NCBI RefSeq assembly: GCF_030246885.1
Contig: NZ_CP126739.1
Span: forward strand, 1-64,000
Origin: Microbacterium sp. zg-B185
Lineage (GTDB): Bacteria; Actinomycetota; Actinomycetes; Actinomycetales; Microbacteriaceae
Direction of reading: 5' to 3'
Length of the DNA stretch: 64,000 nucleotides
Made by a program: the position numbers and the translations under genes. Positions within the stretch are counted from its first letter, which is position 1; every line of letters starts with the position of its first letter. This document shows, in pieces, positions 19,300 through 26,893 of the stretch. Under the pieces are notes generated by a model. The model had not been told where the DNA came from. It made no database searches and saw only the letters and a program-made list of their open reading frames with translations.

Positions 19300-20753
19300 C
19301 GTCCCAGCACCGCCTCCATGACCTTCTTCGCGACCGGTGCTGCGATCGTATTGCCGCTGCCCGACTGACCCTCGCCGCCGCCGTCTTCGATCACGACGGC
19401 AACGGCCACCTGCGGGTTGTCCGCGGGAGCGAACCCGGTGAACCACAGTGTGTACGGCTGACCTGATCCGTTCTCCGCGGTGCCTGTCTTGCCGCCCACA
19501 TCGACCCCGTCCATTCTTGCACCCGACGCAGCACCGTCACTGACATTGGCGACCATCATCGCCGCGAGATCCGCGGCGAGCGCGGAATCCAGCGCTCGTC
19601 CGAATTCGGTGTCCTGGAAGCTCTGCTGCACCGAGAGATCGGCGCCGATGACCTGGTCGACCATGCGTGGGTTCATGACCAGTCCTTTGTTCGCGATGCC
19701 CGCCGAGACCATCGCCATCTGAAGCGGAGTCGCCGTGACCTGTCCCTGGCCGAATCCGGTGAGCGCCGTCTGCGGATCATCCAGCCCCCGCGGATAGCTG
19801 GAGGGTGTCGCCTTCAGCGGAATGGACAGCCCCGCGTTGAAGCCGTACTTGTCCGCCTCCTCGCGGATCGCGGTGTCGCCGAGCTGCACCGCCAGCTCCG
19901 CGAACGGGATGTTGCAGCTGAGGCGCAGCGCATCGGCGAGCGTCACCGTCTCGCCGGGTCCGCACGTGCCGCCGCTGGCGTTGAAGACCACGCTGCTGGA
20001 CTGCGGTAGCTGGTAGGAGGCGGGATTGGGCAGCGCAGACTGCGCAGTCCACTCACCGGAGGCGAGAGCGGCGGAGGCGACGACCAGCTTGAAGGTCGAC
20101 CCCGGCGGGTTCAGGTCTCCGCCGATCGCGCGGTTGAACAGCGGGTGCGCGGGGTCCGTCTCCAGCTGGTCGTAGACGGCGTTGACCTCGTTCGTGTTGT
20201 GCGAGGCCAGCAGATTGGTGTCGAAGCTGGGGCTGGTGACCATCGCCAGCACCTTGCCGGTGGACGGCTCGATCGCCACGACCGCGCCCTCCAGGGTGCC
20301 CAGGGCGTCATACGCAGCCCGCTGGATGTCGGCATCCAGGGTGACCAAGACGTTGGAGCCCCGCGGCGGCTGCCCGGTGAAGATGCGCTCGACGCGGTCG
20401 AGGAACTGGGATCCGGCGGTGCCGCTCAGCTCCTGGTTCATCGCCTGCTCCAGGCCGGTCGCCGCGCCCAGGGCGGGATTGATGTAGCCGGTCACCGGTG
20501 CCCACATGGGCGCGTCGGCGTAGACCCGCTGCCAGCTGAACACGTCGTCCGAGGGCACCGAGGACGCGATCGCGGCACCGCTGGCGATGATCGAGCCGCG
20601 CTGCACCTCGTACGAGTCGTAGAGCGATCGGGTATTGCGGTCGTTTTCGGCCAGCGTCTCGGCCTGGACGACCTGGATCACGCTGGTCGAGGCGAACAGG
20701 GCGAGGAACATCAGGAGCATCAGGATGCTCAGACGCCTGAGCTCTTTCGTCAT
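19296..20753 (-). CDS. pbpA: class B penicillin-binding protein PbpA
   Basis: A 485-aa peptidoglycan transpeptidase working with the SEDS glycosyltransferase encoded just upstream. One N-terminal membrane helix (about residues 8-30) anchors it. The transpeptidase motifs are all present: STFK (in NPPGSTFKLV), SCN (in LRLSCNIPFAE) and KTG (in VGGKTGTAENG), so it should be active and beta-lactam sensitive. GGGGGGAG lies 5 nt before ATG 20753. It is the partner of rodA in the operon and is likely controlled by the adjacent kinases. Confidence 0.95.
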   Translation of the reverse strand: MTKELRRLSILMLLMFLALFASTSVIQVVQAETLAENDRNTRSLYDSYEVQRGSIIASGAAIASSVPSDDVFSWQRVYADAPMWAPVTGYINPALGAATGLEQAMNQELSGTAGSQFLDRVERIFTGQPPRGSNVLVTLDADIQRAAYDALGTLEGAVVAIEPSTGKVLAMVTSPSFDTNLLASHNTNEVNAVYDQLETDPAHPLFNRAIGGDLNPPGSTFKLVVASAALASGEWTAQSALPNPASYQLPQSSSVVFNASGGTCGPGETVTLADALRLSCNIPFAELAVQLGDTAIREEADKYGFNAGLSIPLKATPSSYPRGLDDPQTALTGFGQGQVTATPLQMAMVSAGIANKGLVMNPRMVDQVIGADLSVQQSFQDTEFGRALDSALAADLAAMMVANVSDGAASGARMDGVDVGGKTGTAENGSGQPYTLWFTGFAPADNPQVAVAVVIEDGGGEGQSGSGNTIAAPVAKKVMEAVLGR

Positions 20754-20790
20754 CCCGCTCCCCCCGCCGCGCGGGTGTGGGTCGTGGTCA

Positions 20791-22188
20791 TCACCCGATC
20801 ACCACCCGGGGACGGCTGCGCACCGCATCGGAGATCCGCAGCAGGATCGCGACGATGATCCAGTTGGCCACGAGCGATGATCCGCCCGCGGCGAGGAACG
20901 GGGTGGTCAGCCCCGTCAGCGGGATCAGCCGTGTCACGCCGCCGACCATGATGAACACCTGCAGCGCGATCGTGAAGGACAGCCCGGTCGCCAGAAGCTT
21001 GCCGAAGTCGTCCTGACCGGCCAGCCCGATGCGGATGCCGCGGCTGGTGAAGACCATGTAGAGACAGAGGATCGCGAACACCCCGATGAGGCCCAGCTCC
21101 TCGCCGAGGCTCGGCAGGATGTAGTCGCTCTGCGAGAGCGGCGTGATGTAGGGGCGACCCTGACCCAGGCCCGTGCCCAGCAGACCGCCGTGGGCGAGCC
21201 CGAAGATCCCCTGCACGAGCTGGTAGCTTCCGCCGCTGCGCTCGATCACCTCCGGGTTGAACGCGTCGAGCCAGTTGGTGAACCGGCCGCCGACGTAGGG
21301 CAGCACGCGTGAAGCGAGAAAGGCGCCGGCGGCCGCGAGCAGCACGCCGATGACGACCCAGCTGGTCTTGCCGGTCGCGACGTACAGCATCGCCACGAAC
21401 ATCCCGAAGATGAGCAGGCCGGTGCCGAGATCCCGCTGCAGCACGATGATCCCCAGGGAGACCAGCCAGATCACCAGGAGCGGGCCGAGCTCGCGGGCGC
21501 GCGGCCAGGTGAGCCCGAGGAACCGCGTACCCACCGACGTGAGGCTCTCGCGCGTGCGCACCAGATAGCCGGCGAAGAAGATCGCCAGGGATATCTTGGC
21601 CAGCTCGCCGGGCTGGAACGAGAAGAACCCGAGCGAGACCCAGACATCCGCGTTCGCGTCCGTTCCGAGGCCGGGGACGATCGGCAGGATCAGCAGCACG
21701 ACGCCGACCAGGCCGGCGATGTACGTGTAGCGGAAGAGCAGCCGGTAGTTGCGCAGCAGGAGCACCACCGCGATCGCACCGCTGACCGCGATGCCCGCCC
21801 AGGCCAGCTGCTTGGTCGAGTACGCGTCCCACCCGTGCAGGTCCAGCGCGATGTCGATGCGGTAGATCATCGCGATGCCCAGGCCCGTGAGCACGGTTGC
21901 GATGGGCAGGACGAACGGGTCGGCATCCTGCGCTCGCAGCCTGAGCACGATGTGCAGGGCGAGCACCAGCGCCATCAGACCGCCGCAGTAGATCAGGAAG
22001 GTGGCGTCGATCGCGCCCAGCGCGCCCAGCTGCACCAGTGCGACGGACGAGGCGTTGATGGCGAAGGCGAAGATCAGCAGGAACAGCTCGCGGTTGCGCT
22101 GGGTCTGTGGCACCCGGATGCGGCGCAGCGCACGGATGACGGCGGTGTCGGCGGCGATCGACTCGGTGCTGCGGGATGGTGCGCTCAT
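20791..22188 (-). CDS. rodA: RodA/FtsW-family SEDS peptidoglycan glycosyltransferase
   Basis: This 465-aa polytopic membrane protein polymerises lipid II during cell growth. It has about ten hydrophobic helices and SEDS hallmarks: FQPGELAKISLAIFFAGYL, QRDLGTGLLIFG with the essential Asp, LGEELGLIG, and GLTTPFLAAGGSSLVAN near the C-terminus. ATG 22188 overlaps the pstP stop by 4 bp; the longer open frame upstream is only a shadow of pstP. Co-transcription with pbpA supports a RodA-PbpA elongation pair. The 37-bp gap before pbpA is the second largest in the operon. Confidence 0.95.
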   Translation of the reverse strand: MSAPSRSTESIAADTAVIRALRRIRVPQTQRNRELFLLIFAFAINASSVALVQLGALGAIDATFLIYCGGLMALVLALHIVLRLRAQDADPFVLPIATVLTGLGIAMIYRIDIALDLHGWDAYSTKQLAWAGIAVSGAIAVVLLLRNYRLLFRYTYIAGLVGVVLLILPIVPGLGTDANADVWVSLGFFSFQPGELAKISLAIFFAGYLVRTRESLTSVGTRFLGLTWPRARELGPLLVIWLVSLGIIVLQRDLGTGLLIFGMFVAMLYVATGKTSWVVIGVLLAAAGAFLASRVLPYVGGRFTNWLDAFNPEVIERSGGSYQLVQGIFGLAHGGLLGTGLGQGRPYITPLSQSDYILPSLGEELGLIGVFAILCLYMVFTSRGIRIGLAGQDDFGKLLATGLSFTIALQVFIMVGGVTRLIPLTGLTTPFLAAGGSSLVANWIIVAILLRISDAVRSRPRVVIG

Positions 22189-23423
22189 CGGGTGGCCTCC
22201 GCAGAACTGCGCAGCCGATCCACGATGGCCTCGGCGTCGGCCAGTGAGCGCGCCGAGATGGTGCGCTCGACGGTGGCGCGACTGAAGGAGGGAAGGTCGG
22301 CCAGCAGGATCTCGGTGTCCTCGTACGGTGTGGACAGCGCGATCGGACCGATGTTCTGCTGGATCCCCTGGAAGATCACCACGGTGTCCTCGTCGGCACC
22401 GACGTAGTAGCGCGTCTGCGTCCAGTTGTAGGCCGCGAGCAGAACCCCCGCGATGAGCACGAGCACCAGGACCAGCCCGACGATCCAGCCGATGCGCCGA
22501 CGCTTGGCGCGGCGGCGATCCTCCTCGATGAGCTCCTCCAGGAACTCGGCCGCCGGTTCGAAGTGGCTCGGCTCGTTGGCCGCCTGCCGGTTCGGGTGCA
22601 GCCATCCGCTGCGTCCGGTCCGCGCGGCGGGCACCTCGACGCCCAGCGGGTTGGAGGCGGAGCCGACGATGGTGGGCGTGCCGGAGAAGATCGGATGCTG
22701 CCCGCCCACGTCCACCAGGACGATCGTGACGTTGTCGGGCGCTCCGGCATCGAGCGCCTGCTTGAGCAGATTGTCCGCGGTGCGGCCCGGTGCCAGCCCG
22801 AGCGCCAGCGCCTTCGCGGTGTGCGCGTCGTCGATGACGCCGCACAGCCCGTCCGAGCACAGCAGCCAGCGATCCCCGGGCTGGGTCGGCATGATGAAGG
22901 TGTCCAGCTCGGGGTCGGGGTCCATGTCGCCCAGCACGCGCATCAGCACCGACCGGCGCGGGTGGAACCGTGCCTCTTCCGGTGTGATGCGACCCGAATC
23001 GACCAGGCGCTGCACGAAGGTGTGGTCGGTCGTGATCTGCGTCAGCGCGTCGTCGCGGTACAGGTAGATGCGCGAGTCGCCGATGTGCGCGATCACCGCG
23101 TAGTCATCGACCATGACCAGCGCGCTCACCGTGGTGCCCATGCCCGCGAGCTCGGGCTTGATGTGGACGGTGTCGATCAGCTCGACCGCGGCATCCGCGA
23201 TCGCATCGCGCAGTGCACGCTCGGCCTCGGACGTGGACTCGAACGGGTGGTCCACGCGCTCCAGGCGTGCGATGGCGAGGCTGGAGGCGACATCGCCGCC
23301 GGCGTGGCCGCCCATTCCGTCGGCGACGGCGAACAGGTTCGAGCCGGCATAGCCGGAGTCCTGGTTGTTGGAGCGCACCTTGCCGGTGTGCGAGATGGCG
23401 GCGCTCGAACCCTGGAAGACCAT
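22185..23423 (-). CDS. pstP: PP2C-type Ser/Thr protein phosphatase PstP
   Basis: The 412-aa membrane-anchored phosphatase reverses PknA/PknB phosphorylation. The PP2C core carries the metal ligands in VADGMGGHAGG, then GMGTTVSALV, HIGDSRIYLYR, LLCSDGLCGVIDD and APDNVTIVLVD. A linker with acidic and basic clusters precedes one membrane helix (about residues 312-335; WIVGLVLVLVLIAGVLL) and a small extracellular C-terminal domain of about 75 aa. ATG 23423 begins MVFQGSSAAISHTGKVR, the usual PstP start; the upstream frame shadows fhaB. It overlaps rodA by 4 bp. Confidence 0.95.
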   Translation of the reverse strand: MVFQGSSAAISHTGKVRSNNQDSGYAGSNLFAVADGMGGHAGGDVASSLAIARLERVDHPFESTSEAERALRDAIADAAVELIDTVHIKPELAGMGTTVSALVMVDDYAVIAHIGDSRIYLYRDDALTQITTDHTFVQRLVDSGRITPEEARFHPRRSVLMRVLGDMDPDPELDTFIMPTQPGDRWLLCSDGLCGVIDDAHTAKALALGLAPGRTADNLLKQALDAGAPDNVTIVLVDVGGQHPIFSGTPTIVGSASNPLGVEVPAARTGRSGWLHPNRQAANEPSHFEPAAEFLEELIEEDRRRAKRRRIGWIVGLVLVLVLIAGVLLAAYNWTQTRYYVGADEDTVVIFQGIQQNIGPIALSTPYEDTEILLADLPSFSRATVERTISARSLADAEAIVDRLRSSAEATR

Positions 23424-23437
23424 GTGTGAGGGGTCCG

Positions 23438-23953
23438 CTACTTCCGCAGCTCGAAGGTCGTCGCGCCGACCTTGATCGGTGCACCCGAGATGATCGGCAC
23501 CGGAGAGCTGACGCGGGCACCGTCGTGCCAGGTTCCGTTCGTGGAGTCCAGGTCCTGGATCATCCACTGCTCGCCCCACAGCACGAGACGCGCGTGGTGG
23601 CTGGACGTGTAGTCATCGCGGATCACCAGGCCGGATTCGCTGGAGCGTCCGATGGTGAGCGGCTCGGTGCCCAGCGGCAGTTCGAGTCCGGCCTTCGGCC
23701 CGCTGGTGATGACGATGCGCGAGACGGTCTCGGTGGTGGCCCGTCCGCCGCGCGCGCCGGACGGCGCTGCTCGCTGCGGGGCGACCGGCGCCGTGGCCCG
23801 TGCCGCCGCGGCCGGCGCTGCGACCGGCTCCGGCATCCGTCGCACCTTCACGCCGAACAGATCGGCGCGCAGGGAGTACACCACCGCGAACACGAAGAAC
23901 CACAGCAGCAGCAGGAATCCGATGCGCAGCAGCAGGAGGGTCAGTTCGCTCAC
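23438..23953 (-). CDS. fhaB: FHA domain protein FhaB (FipA-like)
   Basis: A 171-aa protein with an N-terminal membrane helix (about residues 3-25; LTLLLLRIGFLLLLWFFVF) and a C-terminal forkhead-associated domain that binds phosphothreonine. FHA hallmarks are LTIGRSSESGLVIRDDYTSS then HHARL, and DLDSTNGTWHDGARV. In mycobacteria FhaB/FipA links kinase signalling to the divisome. The middle is Ala/Arg-rich and contains Thr residues near TTETVSR that resemble the kinase target region of such proteins. GTG 23953 overlaps the fhaA stop (GTGA). Confidence 0.93.
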   Translation of the reverse strand: MSELTLLLLRIGFLLLLWFFVFAVVYSLRADLFGVKVRRMPEPVAAPAAAARATAPVAPQRAAPSGARGGRATTETVSRIVITSGPKAGLELPLGTEPLTIGRSSESGLVIRDDYTSSHHARLVLWGEQWMIQDLDSTNGTWHDGARVSSPVPIISGAPIKVGATTFELRK

Positions 23954-24690
23954 CGCAGCGGCCCCCCGTCGCGAAGGTCGTAGGCGCGGGTCGCGTCGGC
24001 GGCCGGCTGCACCGGGCGTGCCGGGGCGGCCTGCGCGACCACGCGGAAGACGATGTCGGTGCGCCCGATCGTGACGGTCGAGTCCGGCGGAAGCGCCGCT
24101 TCGGTCACCTTGCGCCCGTCCAGCAGCGTTCCGTTCGTGGACTGCAGGTCGCGCACCATCGCCCGCTCGCCGTCCCACAGGATCTCGACGTGCTTGCGGC
24201 TGGTCCCGGAGTCCGAGATCGTGATGTCGGCGTCGCTGCCCCGGCCGATCACCGTGCGGGATTTCACCAGCGGATGCCGCTTTCCTTCCACATCGAGCAC
24301 ACCGCGCCACGCCACGCGGCCCTCGGCGGTGGAGGAATCCACGCGCAGGGTACCGGTGGACAGCTGCGGGTCGCGCTCCAGCGTGATCGACACCGGTCCG
24401 GCGAATGAATAGCCCTGGGACTTGGCGTGCTTGTGCACGAGGGTGTCCAGCTCTTCGCCGAGGGCGCCGCCGAGGGTGCGCATGCGCTCGTCGTCGGCGG
24501 TGGACAGATGCACGGTGAAGGAGTTGGGCGCCAGGATCCGGTCTCGGCTCACGATGGCGGCCTTCTTGTCCAGTTCGCTGCGCAGTGCGGAAGCGATCTC
24601 GACGGGCTGGATACCGCTGCGGAAGGTCTTCGCGAACGCGCTGTTCACGGCGCGCTCGAGACCCTTCTCGAAGCTGTCAAGTAGTCCCAC
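23950..24690 (-). CDS. fhaA: FHA domain protein FhaA (DUF3662)
   Basis: The 246-aa protein combines the N-terminal DUF3662/FhaA_N domain (about residues 1-120; GLLDSFEKGLERAVNSAFAK, VEIASALRSELD) with a C-terminal FHA domain (about 150-225; TVIGRGSDADITISDSGTS, DLQSTNGTLLDGRKV). FhaA recognises phosphorylated partners of PknA/PknB, such as the MviN/MurJ pseudokinase domain in mycobacteria. It is the first gene of the seven-gene operon. GTG 24690 has AAGGAG 6 nt upstream and begins VGLLDSFEKG, as in homologues; the much longer open frame upstream is not coding. Confidence 0.94.
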   Translation of the reverse strand: MGLLDSFEKGLERAVNSAFAKTFRSGIQPVEIASALRSELDKKAAIVSRDRILAPNSFTVHLSTADDERMRTLGGALGEELDTLVHKHAKSQGYSFAGPVSITLERDPQLSTGTLRVDSSTAEGRVAWRGVLDVEGKRHPLVKSRTVIGRGSDADITISDSGTSRKHVEILWDGERAMVRDLQSTNGTLLDGRKVTEAALPPDSTVTIGRTDIVFRVVAQAAPARPVQPAADATRAYDLRDGGPLR

Positions 24691-24751
24691 ACGACTCCTT
24701 AGGCAGGGATGCCAGTCGGTACATGCTAATTGCATACGCTGTGCGGAGCTG

Positions 24752-24799
24752 GGAACTGCGTCCTGCGGGCGGTGCGCACGGCCGGGGCGGCGCAGTTCC
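24752..24799. repeat. inverted repeat in the fhaA upstream region
   Basis: GGAACTGCG (24752-24760) and CGCAGTTCC (24791-24799) form perfect 9-bp arms around a 30-bp, very G+C-rich spacer. It lies about 60-110 bp upstream of fhaA, inside the 275-bp gene-free interval 24691-24965, which otherwise holds only the promoters of fhaA (leftward) and tRNA-Leu (rightward). It could be a regulatory site for the kinase operon; no known operator is recognised. Confidence 0.45.
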
Positions 24800-24965
24800 G
24801 CGGCCCGGGGGCGGATCCGACGGAGCCGAGACGCCGGATCGCTGCCGTCCTGACCGGTGCGCGGGCACGCGCCGAGGCGGGGGTCCGACCGCGATGCGGG
24901 GTCTGGCCGCGCGCGTGATATCCTCGGCAAGTTGAGTTGCGCAGTATCTCCGGATGCCGCATCTC

Positions 24966-25049
24966 GCGCGAGTGGCGGAATAGGCAGACGCGCTGGCTTC
25001 AGGTGCCAGTGCCCGAAAGGGCGTGGGGGTTCAACTCCCCCCTCGCGCA
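24966..25049 (+). tRNA. tRNA-Leu(CAG)
   Basis: An 84-nt class II tRNA with a perfect acceptor stem (GCGCGAG/CTCGCGC), discriminator A, D arm TGGCGGAATAGGCAGACGC, anticodon CAG in the loop TTCAGGT, a long variable arm GTGCCCGAAAGGGCGT and T arm GTTCAACTC. CCA is not encoded. A strong hairpin follows 6 nt later. Confidence 0.97.
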
Positions 25050-25055
25050 CGACAC

Positions 25056-25087
25056 GAAGAAGGCCCCCGGAAACGGGGGCCTTCTTC
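25056..25087 (+). terminator. strong hairpin terminator after tRNA-Leu
   Basis: Perfect 14-bp arms GAAGAAGGCCCCCG / CGGGGGCCTTCTTC with a GAAA tetraloop, followed by ATTCG. The palindrome with A-rich and T-rich flanks may also terminate the convergent GNAT gene (stop at 25139). Confidence 0.88.
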
Positions 25088-25138
25088 ATTCGTCCGGGTG
25101 ACCGGTGGCGGACAACCGCCCCCTGCCGCCCGTCTCGG

Positions 25139-25630
25139 CTACTCCAGCGTGGGCACCAGCACCAGCACGATCTCCTCGGCATCCCGCCCGAGGCCGGGCG
25201 CGAAGTCGATGTCGCGGGAGACCTCGGTGAACCCGACCTTGGTCAGGACGGCCACGGATGCCGCATTGTGCGCGGCGACGCGGGCGAACAGCGGCCGTTC
25301 CGGTTCGCGGGAGACCAGCCGCCGCAGCGCCTCTGTCGCGACGCCGCGACCCCAGGCGTGCCGCGCGATCCAGTACGTGACCTCCCGCTCGCCGTCGGCG
25401 GAGAAGAGCGCCGCCGTGCCCGCGAACCCGCCACCCTCGGTCACCACGTAGAGCGCGACATCCGCGGTGGCACGCTGCCGGGCGATCCACTCGTCGAAGA
25501 CGTCCCGATCGTTCGGGTCCGCGGCGGTGAACGCGGCCATCTCCACGGCGGCCTCATCGCGCATCATCTCGAAGATCGCGTCAAGGTCATCCTCGTCGAG
25601 GTCGCGCAGTTCGATGTGACTCACACCCAC
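25139..25630 (-). CDS. GNAT family N-acetyltransferase
   Basis: A 163-aa acetyl-CoA-dependent acyltransferase of the RimJ/RimL-like type. Supporting elements are the N-terminal LRDLEDDLDAIFEMM strand-helix, the acetyl-CoA loop region AWGRGVATEALRRLV (Q/RxxGxG/A variant) and the C-terminal RVAAHNAASVAVLTKVGF, where the Asn-x-x-S-x-x-x-x-x-K-x-G-F pattern is characteristic. The acceptor is unknown. It starts at GTG 25630, with GTG 25624 as an alternative. It is downstream of the GntR regulator on the same strand with a 34-bp gap, so the two may be co-transcribed. Confidence 0.85.
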   Translation of the reverse strand: MGVSHIELRDLDEDDLDAIFEMMRDEAAVEMAAFTAADPNDRDVFDEWIARQRATADVALYVVTEGGGFAGTAALFSADGEREVTYWIARHAWGRGVATEALRRLVSREPERPLFARVAAHNAASVAVLTKVGFTEVSRDIDFAPGLGRDAEEIVLVLVPTLE

Positions 25631-25664
25631 AACGCTAGCGAGGGGCGGCGACAGGCGTCAGTGG

Positions 25665-26303
25665 TCAGGCCAGCCCGTGCAGGTCGCGCAGGATCGCCTC
25701 GGCGCGAATCCCGTCGCGCGACGCGACGGCATCGCGGAACTCCACGTACCTCTCGGTGCGCTGGATCGGACACTGAACGAACGGGTGCCATCCCGCCAGG
25801 TTGCGCCGGATGGCCAACTCTGCTTCGCGCATCACCCTGAGAAAGACCACGTTCTCGCTGTCCGCGATGATGCGTTCGAGGAATCGCGACGTCGCCGCCA
25901 TGATGCCGTCATGATCGTCGATGCGGGATGCCGCGATGATCGCGTCCGCGTGCTCCAGACTGTGCGCGAGGGCTTCGTCGGAGCAGCGCCGCAGGGCCAG
26001 CAGCAGCGCGTTGCCCATCATGTACACGAAGAACTCGTTCGTGTCCGCGTGCGTGCGCTCGCCCGGCACGGACACGCGCGTGTAGCGATTGGGGAAGACC
26101 TCGACCAGCCCGGTCCGCTCCAGCCGCTGGAGTGCTTCCCGGACCGGGGTGCGCGAGACACCCAGCTGCCCGGCCAGCTCCTGGTCCCGCAGCCGCTCGC
26201 CGGCGCTGAGCCGACCGTCGAGGATCGCCTCGCCGAGGAGCGAATACACCTCATCACCGAGGACGCTGCCCTGTGGTTCGAGGGGAGGAAGGGACGATCT
26301 CAT
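25665..26303 (-). CDS. GntR family regulator with FCD ligand-binding domain
   Basis: The 212-aa regulator has the winged helix-turn-helix at about residues 15-82 (LSAGERLRDQELAGQLGVSR, TPVREALQRLE) and an all-helical FCD domain behind it, with the metal/ligand-type residues in HSLEHADAIIAA. FadR-subfamily members respond to small organic acids; the ligand cannot be told here. A perfect inverted repeat (CGTCCG-N5-CGGACG, 26319-26335) lies 16 bp before its start, consistent with autoregulation. Only the GNAT gene is a visible candidate target. Confidence 0.87.
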   Translation of the reverse strand: MRSSLPPLEPQGSVLGDEVYSLLGEAILDGRLSAGERLRDQELAGQLGVSRTPVREALQRLERTGLVEVFPNRYTRVSVPGERTHADTNEFFVYMMGNALLLALRRCSDEALAHSLEHADAIIAASRIDDHDGIMAATSRFLERIIADSENVVFLRVMREAELAIRRNLAGWHPFVQCPIQRTERYVEFRDAVASRDGIRAEAILRDLHGLA

Positions 26304-26318
26304 TGCACTCGTATTTTA

Positions 26319-26335
26319 CGTCCGATCGACGGACG
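26319..26335. promoter_or_regulatory. putative operator of the GntR/FCD regulator
   Basis: Perfect 6-bp arms CGTCCG and CGGACG separated by ATCGA, 16 bp upstream of the gntR start. Palindromes of about this size near the start are typical for autoregulated FCD proteins. A second palindrome, CGATATATCG (26368-26377), lies in the same 285-bp divergent interval with cspA. Confidence 0.45.
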
Positions 26336-26588
26336 ATTCCGGCTGACGGATTTCCTCGCCGAAAGGCCGATATATCGATAGAGTGTGCGATGTCACGCCA
26401 CGCGTGGCCTATCCGGGGGGATCCGTCGACGCCCGGGCTTCGAGTGTCTTCTCTCAGCCCGGGCGGACGATGGCGACATGCAACATTCGTGTCACCTTCT
26501 TTCCCGAGTTTTCCCGCTATCAGCCCAGTTTTCGGTACCCTGATCGGGACTCGACGCAGATGGCGCGGGCACAACAGAACGGCAATAC

Positions 26589-26795
26589 ATGAGTACCCAG
26601 GGCACGGTCAAGTGGTTCAACGCGGAGAAGGGCTTCGGCTTCATTGCTCCTGATGACGGCGGCGCTGACGTCTTCGCGCACTACACCGCGATCCAGTCGG
26701 GCGGTTACCGCTCGCTTGAAGAGAACCAGCGCGTCGAGTTCGAAGTAGCCCAGGGCCCGAAGGGCCTGCAGGCTGAGAACATTCGTCCGGTCTGA
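26589..26795 (+). CDS. cspA: cold shock protein
   Basis: A 68-aa single cold-shock domain that binds single-stranded RNA and DNA as a chaperone. It has [13 protein letters not shown] (RNP1) and [10 protein letters not shown] (RNP2), and the usual length and ending (AENIRPV). Divergent from gntR, with a roughly 285-bp upstream interval; about 230 bp of this could hold a long 5' leader, as is common for cold-shock genes, but no conserved cold box is recognised. Confidence 0.95.
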   Translation: MSTQGTVKWFNAEKGFGFIAPDDGGADVFAHYTAIQSGGYRSLEENQRVEFEVAQGPKGLQAENIRPV

Positions 26796-26893
26796 TCGGT
26801 TGACACGCGGCGCTCGCGCCGCGACATGCGGGGCGGGTCGCGTCCGATCTCGGTGCCAGCTCGGCCTTCGAACCGGCTCGGCCACGCACCGGC

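Noticed and set aside
26304-26588. Riboswitch or cold-box leader of cspA
   Set aside because: No conserved secondary structure or cold-box sequence could be recognised by eye; only generic A+T-rich and palindromic stretches are present.
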